A DNA stretch of 35,554 bases from Bacillota bacterium (GCA_029007925.1 JAQXIT010000112.1:1-35554), one strand, 5' to 3'; positions 15,350 to 23,211 are shown, numbered from the stretch's first letter. Numbers and translations are program-made. Notes: generated from the letters alone by a model not told the origin.

Positions 15350-16681
15350 ATGCAGTTTAACAGTTTTACCTTTCTTTTTAACTTTTTACCGCTGTTTCTG
15401 GCGGTTTATTATATCTTTCCGGTAAAATGGCGCAATTTTGTTCTGGTTGCTGGAAGCCTGATATTTTACGGACTGGGCTGCGGCGGCAATTTCTGGTGGC
15501 TGAAGCTGCTGGTGGGACTGACGCTGGTCACCTACTTGATGGGGATCCTTCTGCAGAGGTTCCGAAAGGGCTGGCTGCTGGGAGCGGAGCTGCTGATGCT
15601 GTTTGGCTGCCTCATGTTCTTCAAACGTTACCACGGCGGGGCTTTGCTGCCTGTGGGCATGAGCTTTTACCTGTTCCAGATGGCGGCATATCTGATGGAT
15701 ATCTACCGGCTGATAATTCCGGCCGAGAATCGCTTCATCCGCTACGCCGCGCAGTGTACCATGTTTCCAAAGCTGCTGTGCGGCCCGCTGATGGAGCCTG
15801 CGGATCTGCGGGAACAGGTTCGGCAGCGGAGCTTTCACGGCTCCGAATTCCACCGGGGGATTCAGGAGCTGATCCTGGGCCTGGGAATGAAGGTACTGCT
15901 TGCCAACCGTCTCGGCGGGCTGTGGAGCCAGGCAGCGGTTTTCGGTTATGAAAGCATCTCCGTACCCTTCGCCTGGATGGCGCTGCTGGCTTATGCCCTG
16001 CGGCTGTATTTCGACTTTTTCGGTTACAGCCTCATGGGTATCGGATTGGGGAGAATGCTGGGATTCCGGCTGCCGGAGAATTTCCTGGAACCGTACTTCG
16101 CCAAGACGGTCAGTGATTTTTTCCGCCGCTGGCACGCCACACTGGGACACTGGTTCCGGGGGTATGTTTACATACCCCTCGGCGGCAACCGGAAGGGGCT
16201 GCTCCGCACCGTTCTGAATCTGTGCGCGGTCTGGCTACTGACGGGAATCTGGCATGGAAACGGTGGAAATTATTTGATCTGGGCGGCTTTTTTGTGCCTG
16301 ATGATCGTTCTGGAACGGCTTTTTCTGGGGAAACTGCTGAATCGGAGCCGGGGACTGTGCCATGTGTATCTGGTTTTCGTGATTCTGCTGAGCTGGGTGC
16401 CCTTTGCCATTGGCGATTGGAACCGGATGACGGTTTTCCTCGGACGGCTGTTTGGCGTGGGGGGCATAGGCCTGAATCCCCGGGATTATCTTGTATGGGG
16501 CCAGCGGTATCTGGTGCTCCTGCTCACCGGTGTGTTCTGCGCCACGCCGATTACCAGATGGCTGTGCGGAAAAATCCGGCACCATCCGCTGTTTGATCTT
16601 CTGTTGTTTGTGCTGTTTTGGGTGTCGATCTACTTTATTGCCACTGCGGCTCAGGATCCGTTCCTGTATTTTCAGTATTGA
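15350..16681 (+). CDS. MBOAT family membrane O-acyltransferase (AlgI/DltB-like)
   Basis: The 443-residue polytopic protein has about ten hydrophobic helices and starts MQFNSFTFLFNFLPLFLAVYY, a typical MBOAT beginning. The family's catalytic His is at residue 302 in LLTGIWHGNGGNYLIWA. Other hallmarks are PVGMSFYLFQMAAYLMDIY, CGPLMEP and FFRRWHATLGHWFRGYVYIPLGGNRKG. MBOAT proteins of this type move acyl groups across the membrane to cell-wall or exopolysaccharide acceptors. ATG 15350 is chosen over 15317 because AGAGGAAC lies just upstream and the protein then begins like its relatives. The SGNH protein gene starts 11 bases later, giving the usual two-component O-acylation pair. The acceptor polymer is unknown. 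Confidence 0.93.
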   Translation: MQFNSFTFLFNFLPLFLAVYYIFPVKWRNFVLVAGSLIFYGLGCGGNFWWLKLLVGLTLVTYLMGILLQRFRKGWLLGAELLMLFGCLMFFKRYHGGALLPVGMSFYLFQMAAYLMDIYRLIIPAENRFIRYAAQCTMFPKLLCGPLMEPADLREQVRQRSFHGSEFHRGIQELILGLGMKVLLANRLGGLWSQAAVFGYESISVPFAWMALLAYALRLYFDFFGYSLMGIGLGRMLGFRLPENFLEPYFAKTVSDFFRRWHATLGHWFRGYVYIPLGGNRKGLLRTVLNLCAVWLLTGIWHGNGGNYLIWAAFLCLMIVLERLFLGKLLNRSRGLCHVYLVFVILLSWVPFAIGDWNRMTVFLGRLFGVGGIGLNPRDYLVWGQRYLVLLLTGVFCATPITRWLCGKIRHHPLFDLLLFVLFWVSIYFIATAAQDPFLYFQY

Positions 16682-16692
16682 GAGGAAATAAA

Positions 16693-17724
16693 ATGAAGAA
16701 ACCGTATTTGCTGCTGGTGATCTCTCTGATCGCCGCGGCATTGGTGCTGACGGGTATTGGCGCCTATATCAAGTACGCCATCCTGCGGCCTTATGGGCTG
16801 TATCAGGATGAGAATCTGATCGCGCTGCCCTTTATGCTCATCAGCGACAAGGGAATGCAGTGTGTGATCCGGGATGCAATGCATCCCACGGAACCTTCTG
16901 CGGTACCCACACAGCCCCCGGAATCCACGGGAGAACCGACACAGCCGCCCACGGAGAAGCCTACGGAAGAGCCAACGGAGGAACCCTCAGAGGAACCCAC
17001 CCAGCCTCCCGCCACTGATCCGCCGCCTGAACCCACGGAAAAGCCAACGGAACTGCCGACGGAACCTCCCACGGATCCGCCTGCGGAACCGCCCACCGAC
17101 CCGCGCCCGGGTTTCGATCCGGAAGATCCCGAGATGGAAGGCGTCCCGGAATCCTGGTTTGACGATGTGCTGTTCATCGGGGATTCCCGCACCGAGGAAA
17201 TGCGGGACTATGCCCGGCTGGGCAAGGCGGACTACTTCTGCGCCGTGGGATTGACGGTGTTCGACGTGGATCAGAAAGCGTTGTCCCTTCCCGGGATGGG
17301 TACCGTGACCCTGGATCAAGTGCTGAGCGAAAACCAATACGGAAAAATCTTCATCAGTCTGGGGATCAACGAGTGCGGTTATCCCATGGACTCTTTGATG
17401 GGCGCCTACACACGGCTGGTGGAGAAAATCCGGGATAGGCAGCCGGATGCCACCGTCGTCCTGCAGGGGATCATGACCGTCAGCAGAAAAAAGGCAGCCA
17501 GTGCCACCTATTTCCAGCCGGCTCACCTGCAGCTGATTAACGAACGCATCAAGGCTCTGGCCGACGGAAAGCAGATTTACTACATCGATGTCAATGATTC
17601 CTTTGCCGATTCGGAAGGCTATCTGCCGGATTATATGTCCGGAGACGGCTGCCATCTGTACGCCAAATACAATGTGCTTTGGGCGGATTGGCTGCGGTAC
17701 ATTGTTAAAACCCTGAACATATAA
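16693..17724 (+). CDS. membrane-anchored SGNH hydrolase-like protein with Pro/Thr/Glu-rich stalk
   Basis: The 343-residue protein has one N-terminal membrane anchor (YLLLVISLIAAALVLTGIGAY). A stalk of about 75 residues follows, made of irregular P-T-E repeats (EKPTEEPTEEPSEEPTQPP). The extracellular domain of about 195 residues carries SGNH motifs: GDSRT with Ser165, the GIN block in SLGINECGYP, and DGCHL with Asp318 and His321. Such partners (AlgX/AlgJ, PatB, DltD types) complete or reverse O-acetylation outside the cell; which direction applies here cannot be told. ATG 16693 (GAGGAAATAAAATG) is preferred over 16618. Coupling to the MBOAT gene 11 bases upstream supports a joint role in decorating an envelope polymer. 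Confidence 0.9.
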   Translation: MKKPYLLLVISLIAAALVLTGIGAYIKYAILRPYGLYQDENLIALPFMLISDKGMQCVIRDAMHPTEPSAVPTQPPESTGEPTQPPTEKPTEEPTEEPSEEPTQPPATDPPPEPTEKPTELPTEPPTDPPAEPPTDPRPGFDPEDPEMEGVPESWFDDVLFIGDSRTEEMRDYARLGKADYFCAVGLTVFDVDQKALSLPGMGTVTLDQVLSENQYGKIFISLGINECGYPMDSLMGAYTRLVEKIRDRQPDATVVLQGIMTVSRKKAASATYFQPAHLQLINERIKALADGKQIYYIDVNDSFADSEGYLPDYMSGDGCHLYAKYNVLWADWLRYIVKTLNI

Positions 17725-17758
17725 AAAATCCCCGTTTGCCGCTTGGCAAACGGGGATT
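17722..17758 (-). terminator. terminator of the hexosaminidase gene (convergent gap)
   Basis: AATCCCCGTTTGCC/GGCAAACGGGGATT form a perfect 14-bp stem with a 4-base loop. On the minus strand it is followed by TTTTTTAT just after the GH3 gene stop. On the plus strand no T-run follows, though it may also slow transcription from the SGNH gene. Confidence 0.88.
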
Positions 17759-17761
17759 GGT

Positions 17762-18931
17762 TTACAGCAGACCCAGCTCCAGCTTCCAACGCAGTACCCG
17801 CAGCACGGCCCGATTCAGCAATTCCTCGGAAATGCGTCCGTCCTTCACGGCCTCCAGAACAGCCGGATACTGAACGGCGTAGTCCGTGGCACACAGCAGA
17901 TCGTTGCCGGCGAGAACGGCCAGAACGGCGGATTCTCCGGCGCCGTAGACGTCGGTGATGGCCTCCATAGCCAGGTCATCGGTGACAATGACGCCGTCAA
18001 AGCCCATGGTTTCCCGCAGATAGGCATGTACGGCAGGGGAGAGGGTGGCGGGGAGATCAGGGTCAATGGCGTTTATATAGATATGGCTGACCATGATGGC
18101 ATCGCAGTCCGCCTGAATTCCGGCAGCAAAGGGCACCAGATCTCCGGCCTCCAGCTCTTCCAAAGATTTGCTGTCCACGGCGATGCCCACATGGGTGTCC
18201 GTGTTATTGCCATAGCCGGGAAAATGCTTCAGAACGCCGCCCAAACCGTTATGCTTCATCACACCCACAACGGTTTGGACAAACTCACCGGTGATCTCCG
18301 GGCTCTGACCCAGGGAGCGCCTGTACATGAAGGCGTCCGGATCGGTGGCTACGTCGCATACCGGCGCCAGATTGACATTGATGCCCAGAGAACGCAGAAG
18401 CTGACATTTTTCCTGCTCGCTGCTCTCGATCAGCGCCATGCCGCCGGCGTTGTAGAGATTCCGGGGAGAGGAAAAGGGCTCGCTGCGGAAGGCCGGGAAT
18501 TTGCTGACCCGGTTCACCGTTCCGCCCTCCTCGTCCACCGCGATCAGCAAGGGAATCCGGGACGCGGACTGATATCGGGCAATGGTTTCGGAAACACTCT
18601 GGGGTGTTTCGGACTTGAAATCCCGCTGAAACAGCACAAAGCCGCCCAGATGGTAGGTTTCAATGTCGGTCACGGCGCCGATTTCGGGGCAGCGCCCCAG
18701 AAATAGCTGCCCCACCCGCTCCTCAAGGCTCATTTCGCCCAGCAGCAGCTCGGCGGCATCCGGCGGCTGGGTGGGCTCCGGTTCGCTTTCTTGGGTGGAG
18801 AATGTGGGATCCGTCTCCTTCCGGGTTTCTTCCGGGACGGTGGTAACGATCGGGTCGGAATTTTGGGGAATTTGAGAAACGCAGCCGGTCAGCAGCAGCA
18901 CCGCTGCCAGCGCGCAGAAGATACGTTTCAT
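17762..18931 (-). CDS. GH3 beta-N-acetylhexosaminidase lipoprotein (NagZ-like)
   Basis: The 389-residue protein begins with a lipoprotein signal (MKRIFCALAAVLLLTGC), so it should be tethered to the outer face of the membrane by Cys17. A Thr/Pro/Glu-rich linker runs to about residue 60, then the GH3 barrel: VDEEGGTVNR, LAPVCDVA, KHFPGYG, the Asp-x-His dyad in NTDTHVGI, and the nucleophile region VIVTDDLAMEAI. The KHFPG and Asp-His motifs are those of NagZ-type enzymes, which release GlcNAc from cell-wall muropeptides. ATG 18931 was chosen because GGAGG precedes it; the track's longer start lacks the signal at its N-terminus. It is transcribed toward the MBOAT/SGNH unit and ends at a strong terminator. 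Confidence 0.92.
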   Translation of the reverse strand: MKRIFCALAAVLLLTGCVSQIPQNSDPIVTTVPEETRKETDPTFSTQESEPEPTQPPDAAELLLGEMSLEERVGQLFLGRCPEIGAVTDIETYHLGGFVLFQRDFKSETPQSVSETIARYQSASRIPLLIAVDEEGGTVNRVSKFPAFRSEPFSSPRNLYNAGGMALIESSEQEKCQLLRSLGINVNLAPVCDVATDPDAFMYRRSLGQSPEITGEFVQTVVGVMKHNGLGGVLKHFPGYGNNTDTHVGIAVDSKSLEELEAGDLVPFAAGIQADCDAIMVSHIYINAIDPDLPATLSPAVHAYLRETMGFDGVIVTDDLAMEAITDVYGAGESAVLAVLAGNDLLCATDYAVQYPAVLEAVKDGRISEELLNRAVLRVLRWKLELGLL

Positions 18932-18980
18932 TTTGTTCGCCTCCGCATCTATCATAACACAAAAGTCGGTAAAATGGAAT

Positions 18981-19003
18981 CCCCCATCCATAGCGGATGG
19001 GGG
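18981..19003 (-). terminator. hairpin after the polytopic membrane protein gene
   Basis: CCCCCATCC and GGATGGGGG form a perfect 9-bp stem with a 5-base loop. On the minus strand ATTCCATTTT follows, a weak U-tract. Confidence 0.5.
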
Positions 19004-19009
19004 AAAAGG

Positions 19010-19825
19010 TTACAGCAGATGGCTCACCACATACCACACGACCAGAAGCAGTATCAGGAAGGGAATATAAGCGGCCAGCGCGGTAGAAGCGATGAAGACT
19101 ACGGTGCAGCCCAGGTAGTTCAGCAGCCAAACAAGACCCGCCAGCAGCATGGTGGTGAGGATGGCCCGGGAGATCTGTTTGCCGATGACATTGGAGAAAA
19201 AGAAGGTGGCAAAGACACCCAGCACCGGGTTGACGGCGGTAAGGACTGCGCCGAGAACCAGCTTGATCAGACCCATGAACAGAGCCACCAGCAGAATGCC
19301 CAGCAGTACCACCGGCGCCCAGGTCAGCAGTCCCTCGGGCAGCAGAGCGGTCAGCAGGGAGGTGGCGATCAGGTGCAGAACCATGGCCAGCAGCACCGAC
19401 AGGCACCGGAAGAAGAACCAGCCGATAAGGTGCTTGCCCTGGGGCAGCCAGCTATCGGCCAGATTGGCCAGAAACGCCAGAATAATCATGCTGAGAAGCT
19501 GAGAGCAGACAACGGTATAATGCTGCCCTTCAAAGGAGAAGATCTCCAGATAATCTCCGCTGATGCGAATAAAGGGCAGGGGAGACAGCAGAAACTCCAG
19601 ATTCACGCCAAAGCTGTACACCACGACGGTGATGGCGTAAATAAAGAGAATGCTGATGGCAGAAGAAACGGAGTGATTCAGGGTGGATTTTTTGCCGAAA
19701 AACAGCCGCCCGACCACGCCCAGCAGGAACATTCCGAGGAACAGAACCACTGCGCTTTTCAGGAACATGGCTGCGTCAAATCCTTCGGGAACCACAGACT
19801 CCAACAGGTTTACGATTGCTTCCAT
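19010..19825 (-). CDS. hypothetical polytopic membrane protein
   Basis: The 271-residue product has about seven strongly hydrophobic segments (for example FLKSAVVLFLGMFLLGVVG, SVSSAISILFIYAITVVVY and the C-terminal AAYIPFLILLLVVWYVVSHLL). One central soluble stretch of about 30 residues contains LPFIRISGDYLEIFSFEG. I recognise no catalytic motif or family. AGGAGGT six bases upstream supports ATG 19825. Its 5' end is just 69 bases from the rplL stop, with only a modest terminator between, so read-through from rplJL may contribute to expression. Function unknown. Confidence 0.8.
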   Translation of the reverse strand: MEAIVNLLESVVPEGFDAAMFLKSAVVLFLGMFLLGVVGRLFFGKKSTLNHSVSSAISILFIYAITVVVYSFGVNLEFLLSPLPFIRISGDYLEIFSFEGQHYTVVCSQLLSMIILAFLANLADSWLPQGKHLIGWFFFRCLSVLLAMVLHLIATSLLTALLPEGLLTWAPVVLLGILLVALFMGLIKLVLGAVLTAVNPVLGVFATFFFSNVIGKQISRAILTTMLLAGLVWLLNYLGCTVVFIASTALAAYIPFLILLLVVWYVVSHLL

Positions 19826-19844
19826 TGGTTACCTCCTGTTGATA

Positions 19845-19873
19845 GGGAAACAGCCGCCATTACTGGCGGCTGT
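19845..19873 (-). terminator. terminator after rplL
   Basis: ACAGCCGCCA/TGGCGGCTGT form a perfect 10-bp stem with a 4-base loop, followed on the minus strand by TTTCCC. The U-tract is short, so termination may be partial. Confidence 0.6.
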
Positions 19874-19894
19874 AACTGCTTGCGAAAAGCTGAA

Positions 19895-20269
19895 TTACTT
19901 CAGCTCGGCCTCGGCACCGGCTTCCTTCAGGTCGGCGACGATCTTCTCGGCGTCTTCCTTGGAGATGCCTTCCTTCAGGGTCTTGGGGCAGTTGTCAACC
20001 AGATCCTTGGCATCCTTCAGGCCCAGGCCGGTAACGGCACGGACAACCTTGATGACATTCAGCTTGGAAGCGCCGGCGGCCTTCAGAACGACGTCAAACT
20101 CGGTCTTCTCCTCAACCTCGGGAGCGGCGGCGACAGCGGGGCCGGCCACGGCGGCGGCAGCGGCGGAAACACCGAAGACTTCCTCCAGAGTATGAACCAG
20201 CTCGGACAGCTCCAGAACGGTCAGGGTCTTAACTTCCTCAACGAGAGCAGTGACTTTTTCACTAGCCAT
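19895..20269 (-). CDS. rplL: ribosomal protein L7/L12
   Basis: This 124-residue stalk protein recruits translation GTPases to the large subunit. The N-terminal dimerisation helices ([19 protein letters not shown]) are followed by an Ala/Val-rich hinge ([16 protein letters not shown]) and the conserved C-terminal domain ([36 protein letters not shown]). AGGAGG precedes ATG 20269. It lies 54 bases after rplJ and is expressed from the rplJ promoter under the L10 leader. rpoB, the usual next gene in many Firmicutes, is not downstream here. Confidence 0.98.
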   Translation of the reverse strand: MASEKVTALVEEVKTLTVLELSELVHTLEEVFGVSAAAAAVAGPAVAAAPEVEEKTEFDVVLKAAGASKLNVIKVVRAVTGLGLKDAKDLVDNCPKTLKEGISKEDAEKIVADLKEAGAEAELK

Positions 20270-20323
20270 TGTAATGATCCTCCTAAATAATCGTTATTTT
20301 GTGTGTTTGGATGGGGTTACGAA

Positions 20324-20854
20324 TCAGGCTTCCGCAGGGGCTTCCGCGGCGGGAGCGCCGCCTTCCTTCTGCTCCCGGATCTGATCCAGGACGAAAGCCA
20401 GGCTGGAGATAGGTGCCAGGAAGGTACCCAGAACCTGGGCCACCAGAGCGCTCTTGCTGGGCAGCTCGCCGAAACCGTTGAGCTGGTCAGCGGTCAGAAC
20501 GGAGCCCTCAACAACGCCGCCCTTGATGGACAGAACGTTCTTGTTCTTCTTGGCGAACTCGCAGACGATGCGAGCGGGGGCGATGGGGTCGCCGGTGGTG
20601 GAAGCCATAGCGGTGGTACCGTTGAGAACCTCGTCGAAGTCGTAGCCGTTATTCTTGGCGGCGAACCGGGTCAGAGTGTTCTTCACGATGGCGTATTCCA
20701 CGCCGGCTTCACGGAACTGCTTACGCAGCTCGGTATCCTGAGCGACAGTGATACCCTTGTAGTCCACGAAAACCACGGAAGAGGCTTCCTTGATTTTGCC
20801 GGACAGGGTCTCGACGACTGCCTTTTTGCTCTCAAGAACCTTTGCGTTGGGCAT
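20324..20854 (-). CDS. rplJ: ribosomal protein L10
   Basis: The 176-residue L10 protein anchors the L7/L12 dimers to 23S rRNA. It shows the family start (MPNAKVLESKKAVVETLSGKI), the conserved block SSVVFVDYKGITVAQDTELR, and a C-terminal helix and Ala-rich tail (GGAPAAEAPAEA) where L12 dimers bind. GGAGGTG lies just upstream of ATG 20854. Its own leader (20871-20975) is the classic L10-binding autoregulatory RNA, so expression of rplJ and rplL should respond to free L10/L12 complex. Confidence 0.98.
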   Translation of the reverse strand: MPNAKVLESKKAVVETLSGKIKEASSVVFVDYKGITVAQDTELRKQFREAGVEYAIVKNTLTRFAAKNNGYDFDEVLNGTTAMASTTGDPIAPARIVCEFAKKNKNVLSIKGGVVEGSVLTADQLNGFGELPSKSALVAQVLGTFLAPISSLAFVLDQIREQKEGGAPAAEAPAEA

Positions 20855-20870
20855 TAGATTTCACCTCCGA

Positions 20871-20975
20871 AAAAGTAAAGTGTCTTCCTGCCACAAGACA
20901 GAAAGACACGCACAAATCCTATTGGCGTACCTCGGCAGGATTTACGCTTGCGCACCTGCTGTCTTTGGCAACAGG
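20871..20975 (-). promoter_or_regulatory. L10 leader with transcription attenuator (rplJL autoregulation)
   Basis: On the minus strand the leader has the family-like blocks GCCAAAGACAGCAGGTG and AATCCTGCCGAGG, where CAGGT/G-type and CCTGC segments pair. It ends in a terminator, GTGTCTT/AAGACAC (20880-20909), followed by TTTACTTTTT. The early AAAGACA can instead pair with TGTCTTT in the 5' arm of that terminator, giving an antiterminator. In known systems L10/L12 binding favours termination; here the mechanism is inferred from these pairings. Confidence 0.85.
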
Positions 20976-20978
20976 CTG

Positions 20979-21007
20979 ATTATAGCATAGGAAAGGGGAA
21001 TTGTCAA
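20979..21007 (-). promoter_or_regulatory. promoter of rplJ-rplL
   Basis: Perfect TTGACA and TATAAT boxes with a 17-base spacer on the minus strand, directly upstream of the L10 leader. Confidence 0.88.
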
Positions 21008-21084
21008 GCAGAAATTGCGAAAAAATATGTGTTTTTCGCTGAATAGTCTGATCGAACGATTCGCTCATTGTCGGAAAATGAAGT

Positions 21085-21117
21085 AAAAGCAGCCCGGAAA
21101 TGATCCGGGCTGCTTTT
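21085..21117 (-). terminator. terminator after rplA
   Basis: AAAAGCAGCCCGG/CCGGGCTGCTTTT form a perfect 13-bp stem just after the rplA stop, and the U-run is part of the 3' arm. It separates the rpmG-to-rplA transcript from the rplJL promoter. Confidence 0.82.
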
Positions 21118-21126
21118 TGACAGGCA

Positions 21127-21819
21127 TCAGATATACTTGGCGGTATTGACCTTGACGCCGGGGCCCATGGTGGAAGCCACGGTGCAGGAGCGGATATACT
21201 GACCCTTGGCGGCGGCGGGCTTAGCCTTCACAACGGCGGCCACAAGAGTGTCCATATTCTGCTGCAGCTTCTCGGCACCGAAGGAAACCTTGCCGATGGG
21301 GCAGTGGATGATGTTGGTCTTGTCCAGACGGTACTCCACTTTACCGGCTTTGATTTCCTTGACGGCGGCGGCCACATTGGGGGTCACGGTGCCTGCCTTG
21401 GGGGAGGGCATCAAGCCCTTGGGACCCAGAACCTTACCGAGACGGCCAACAATACCCATCATGTCGGGGGAGGCGACGACCACGTCGAACTCGAACCAGT
21501 TCTCCTTGGTGATCTTCTCCACCAGATCCATGCCGCCGACATAATCGGCGCCGGCTGCCTTGGCCTCGTCGGCTTTGGCGTCCTTGGCGAAGACCAGCAC
21601 CCGGCGGGTCTTGCCGGTACCGTTGGGCAGGACGACGGCGCCGCGGACCTGCTGGTCGGCGTGGCGGGAGTCGACACCCAGCTTGATATGCAGCTCGACG
21701 GTCTCGTCGAACTTGGCGGAAGCACCCTTCACAACCAGCTCCAGGGCTTCGGTGGGATCATACTGAACGGAGCGATCGATCAGCTTCGCGCTCTCCTTGT
21801 ACTTTTTACCTCTAAACAA
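21127..21819 (-). CDS. rplA: ribosomal protein L1 (TTG start)
   Basis: L1 forms the mobile stalk at the E site and represses its own operon by binding an mRNA mimic of its rRNA site. The product from TTG 21819 is 230 residues, the normal L1 length, and begins [18 protein letters not shown] like its relatives. AAGGAGG lies nine bases upstream. The ORF-track start at 21894 adds 25 residues of non-homologous sequence that crosses a conserved RNA element. Conserved blocks include [33 protein letters not shown] and the C-terminal [22 protein letters not shown]-type element in front is a probable L1 target. Confidence 0.97.
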   Translation of the reverse strand: MFRGKKYKESAKLIDRSVQYDPTEALELVVKGASAKFDETVELHIKLGVDSRHADQQVRGAVVLPNGTGKTRRVLVFAKDAKADEAKAAGADYVGGMDLVEKITKENWFEFDVVVASPDMMGIVGRLGKVLGPKGLMPSPKAGTVTPNVAAAVKEIKAGKVEYRLDKTNIIHCPIGKVSFGAEKLQQNMDTLVAAVVKAKPAAAKGQYIRSCTVASTMGPGVKVNTAKYI

Positions 21820-21838
21820 TGTAATTATCCTCCTTATA

Positions 21839-21887
21839 GTGGTGATGCGGAAAAATCCTCCCACATTTCCGGGACAATGCGCCCGGA
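21839..21887 (-). promoter_or_regulatory. L1-binding-like leader element upstream of rplA
   Basis: On the minus strand a TCCGGG/CCCGGA hairpin is followed by GTGGGAGGATTTTTCC and then GCATCACCAC. GTGG pairs with CCAC and GGA with TCC around an asymmetric loop, the arrangement of L1 rRNA/mRNA sites. It lies between the rplK stop and the rplA ribosome site. Identification rests on motif memory, not a covariance search. Confidence 0.6.
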
Positions 21888-21897
21888 CACGCAATTA

Positions 21898-22323
21898 TCA
21901 GTCGACGACGGTGATACCCATGGAGCGGCAGGTGCCACGAACCTGGCTCTCGGCGGCTTCCAGGGAGTTCACGTTCAGATCGGGCAGCTTGGTCTTGGCA
22001 ATCTCGGTGACCTGAGCGGCGGTGAGAGAGCCGACCTTGTTCTTGTTGGGAACGCCGGAGCCGCTCTCCAGACCCGCGGCCTTCAGAACCAGCAGGGGAG
22101 TGGGGGGCGTCTTGGTGATGAAGGTGAAGCTGCGATCGGCGTAAACGGTGATGACGACGGGAATCTTGTAGCCCTCCTGATCCTTGGTGCGGGCGTTGAA
22201 TTCCTTGATAAATGCGGCGATATTCACACCGTGCTGACCCAGAGCGGGGCCGACAGGGGGAGAAGCGGTAGCCTTAGCGGCGTTGATTTGAAGCTTGATA
22301 ATACCAGTGACTTTCTGTGCCAT
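21898..22323 (-). CDS. rplK: ribosomal protein L11
   Basis: L11 binds the GTPase-associated centre of 23S rRNA and works with elongation factors. The product is 141 residues, the standard length, beginning [13 protein letters not shown]. Conserved features are the Pro-rich N-terminal block ([16 protein letters not shown]), [17 protein letters not shown] and the C-terminal [21 protein letters not shown] 22323 is preferred over the track's three-codon extension since AGGAGG stands at the right distance. It follows nusG by 100 bases of structured leader and precedes rplA, the classic L11-L1 gene pair. Confidence 0.98.
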   Translation of the reverse strand: MAQKVTGIIKLQINAAKATASPPVGPALGQHGVNIAAFIKEFNARTKDQEGYKIPVVITVYADRSFTFITKTPPTPLLVLKAAGLESGSGVPNKNKVGSLTAAQVTEIAKTKLPDLNVNSLEAAESQVRGTCRSMGITVVD

Positions 22324-22346
22324 GATAAGCACCTCCTGAATAAAAT

Positions 22347-22424
22347 GTGGTAGTGATGCGCGAACGCATTTTTTCGGGGTAAAACCCCTCCCACGTTCCG
22401 ACCGGCGAACCGGTCCGATGCGTT
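22347..22424 (-). promoter_or_regulatory. L1-binding-like leader element upstream of rplK, with alternative pairing
   Basis: On the minus strand GACCGG/CCGGTC form a TTCG-capped hairpin. It is followed by GTGGGAGGGGTTTTACCCC and, further on, GCATCACTACCAC, so GTGG can pair with CCAC. A competing stem AACGCAT/ATGCGTT (22418-22424 with 22363-22369) would cross that pairing, so two exclusive folds are possible. It resembles the element before rplA. Confidence 0.55.
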
Positions 22425-22954
22425 TACTGGGATACGACCTCTACCTGATCGAGCTCAAACTCGACGGCGGTCTCACGGCCAAACATGGATACGATCACGC
22501 TGACCGAGTTGTTTTCGACCTCGATGGCGTCCACCTTGCCGGTGAAGGAGCTGAGGGGGCCGTCGAGAATCCGGACGGTGTCGCCCACGGAGTAGTTGAC
22601 GACAATTTCCTTCTTCTCCACGCCCATGGCGTAGACCTCTTCGTCGGTGAGGGGAGTGGGGTCGTTGCTGGATGTACCGACAAAGCCGGTAACACCCCGG
22701 ATGTTGCGGATGACGTGCCATGTGTCATCGCTGTAGACCATTTTCACCAGCACATAGCCGGGGAAAACCTTGCGGTCGTAGGTCTTGCTGGCGCCGGACT
22801 CGGTGATTTCGGTAACCGTCTCCAGCGGAATGGAGACGCCCAGAATCTGATCCTGGAGCTGGCGGCTTTCGACGGTCTTTTCGATGGTGGCCTTCACCGT
22901 GTTTTCATAACCGGAATAGGTATGAACCACATACCATTTTGCAGCTTCAGCCAT
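22424..22954 (-). CDS. nusG: transcription elongation/antitermination factor NusG
   Basis: The 176-residue protein has the NGN domain ([19 protein letters not shown], then [21 protein letters not shown] and GVTGFVG) and the C-terminal KOW domain ([23 protein letters not shown]). NusG binds RNA polymerase and modulates pausing, and couples transcription to translation. A ribosome site, AAGGTGAG, overlaps the secE stop, giving tight coupling: the nusG start is 11 bases after secE. It is in the usual secE-nusG-rplK-rplA order. Confidence 0.98.
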   Translation of the reverse strand: MAEAAKWYVVHTYSGYENTVKATIEKTVESRQLQDQILGVSIPLETVTEITESGASKTYDRKVFPGYVLVKMVYSDDTWHVIRNIRGVTGFVGTSSNDPTPLTDEEVYAMGVEKKEIVVNYSVGDTVRILDGPLSSFTGKVDAIEVENNSVSVIVSMFGRETAVEFELDQVEVVSQ

Positions 22955-22965
22955 GGCGTCTCACC

Positions 22966-23196
22966 TTAGTGGAACGCGTTGATCAGCGTGGTGATCAGGA
23001 ACTGAGCGGCAAAATCGAATGCCCAGATGAACACACCGACGACCAGAACACAGGCGACGACAATCAGAGTGTTTTTCAGCACCTGCTGGGGGGTGGACCA
23101 AACGACCTTCTTCAGTTCGCTCTTGAGCTCACGGAAGTATTTGCAGACGCGCCCCCAGGTTCTTTTGAACCAGTTTTCCTTTTTGACTTCTGCCAT
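22966..23196 (-). CDS. secE: preprotein translocase subunit SecE
   Basis: The 76-residue single-span SecE stabilises the SecY channel. An amphipathic N-terminal part (WGRVCKYFRELKSELKKVVW) carries the conserved Lys-Lys-Val-Trp, followed by one membrane helix (LIVVACVLVVGVFIWAFDF). This is the short Gram-positive form. An AAGGAGG site lies in the 15-base gap after rpmG, so rpmG, secE and nusG are one transcript. Confidence 0.97.
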   Translation of the reverse strand: MAEVKKENWFKRTWGRVCKYFRELKSELKKVVWSTPQQVLKNTLIVVACVLVVGVFIWAFDFAAQFLITTLINAFH

Positions 23197-23211
23197 TGTC
23201 CGTTGGCCTCC

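Noticed and set aside
17030-17110. P-T-E codon repeats considered as a CRISPR or DNA repeat array
   Set aside because: The repeats are irregular in unit length, stay in frame and encode a protein stalk, so they are a low-complexity coding segment.
18791-20290. 499-codon plus-strand ORF across nagZ, the membrane protein and rplL
   Set aside because: It runs antisense through three clear minus-strand genes and their terminators; Gln/His-rich shadow.
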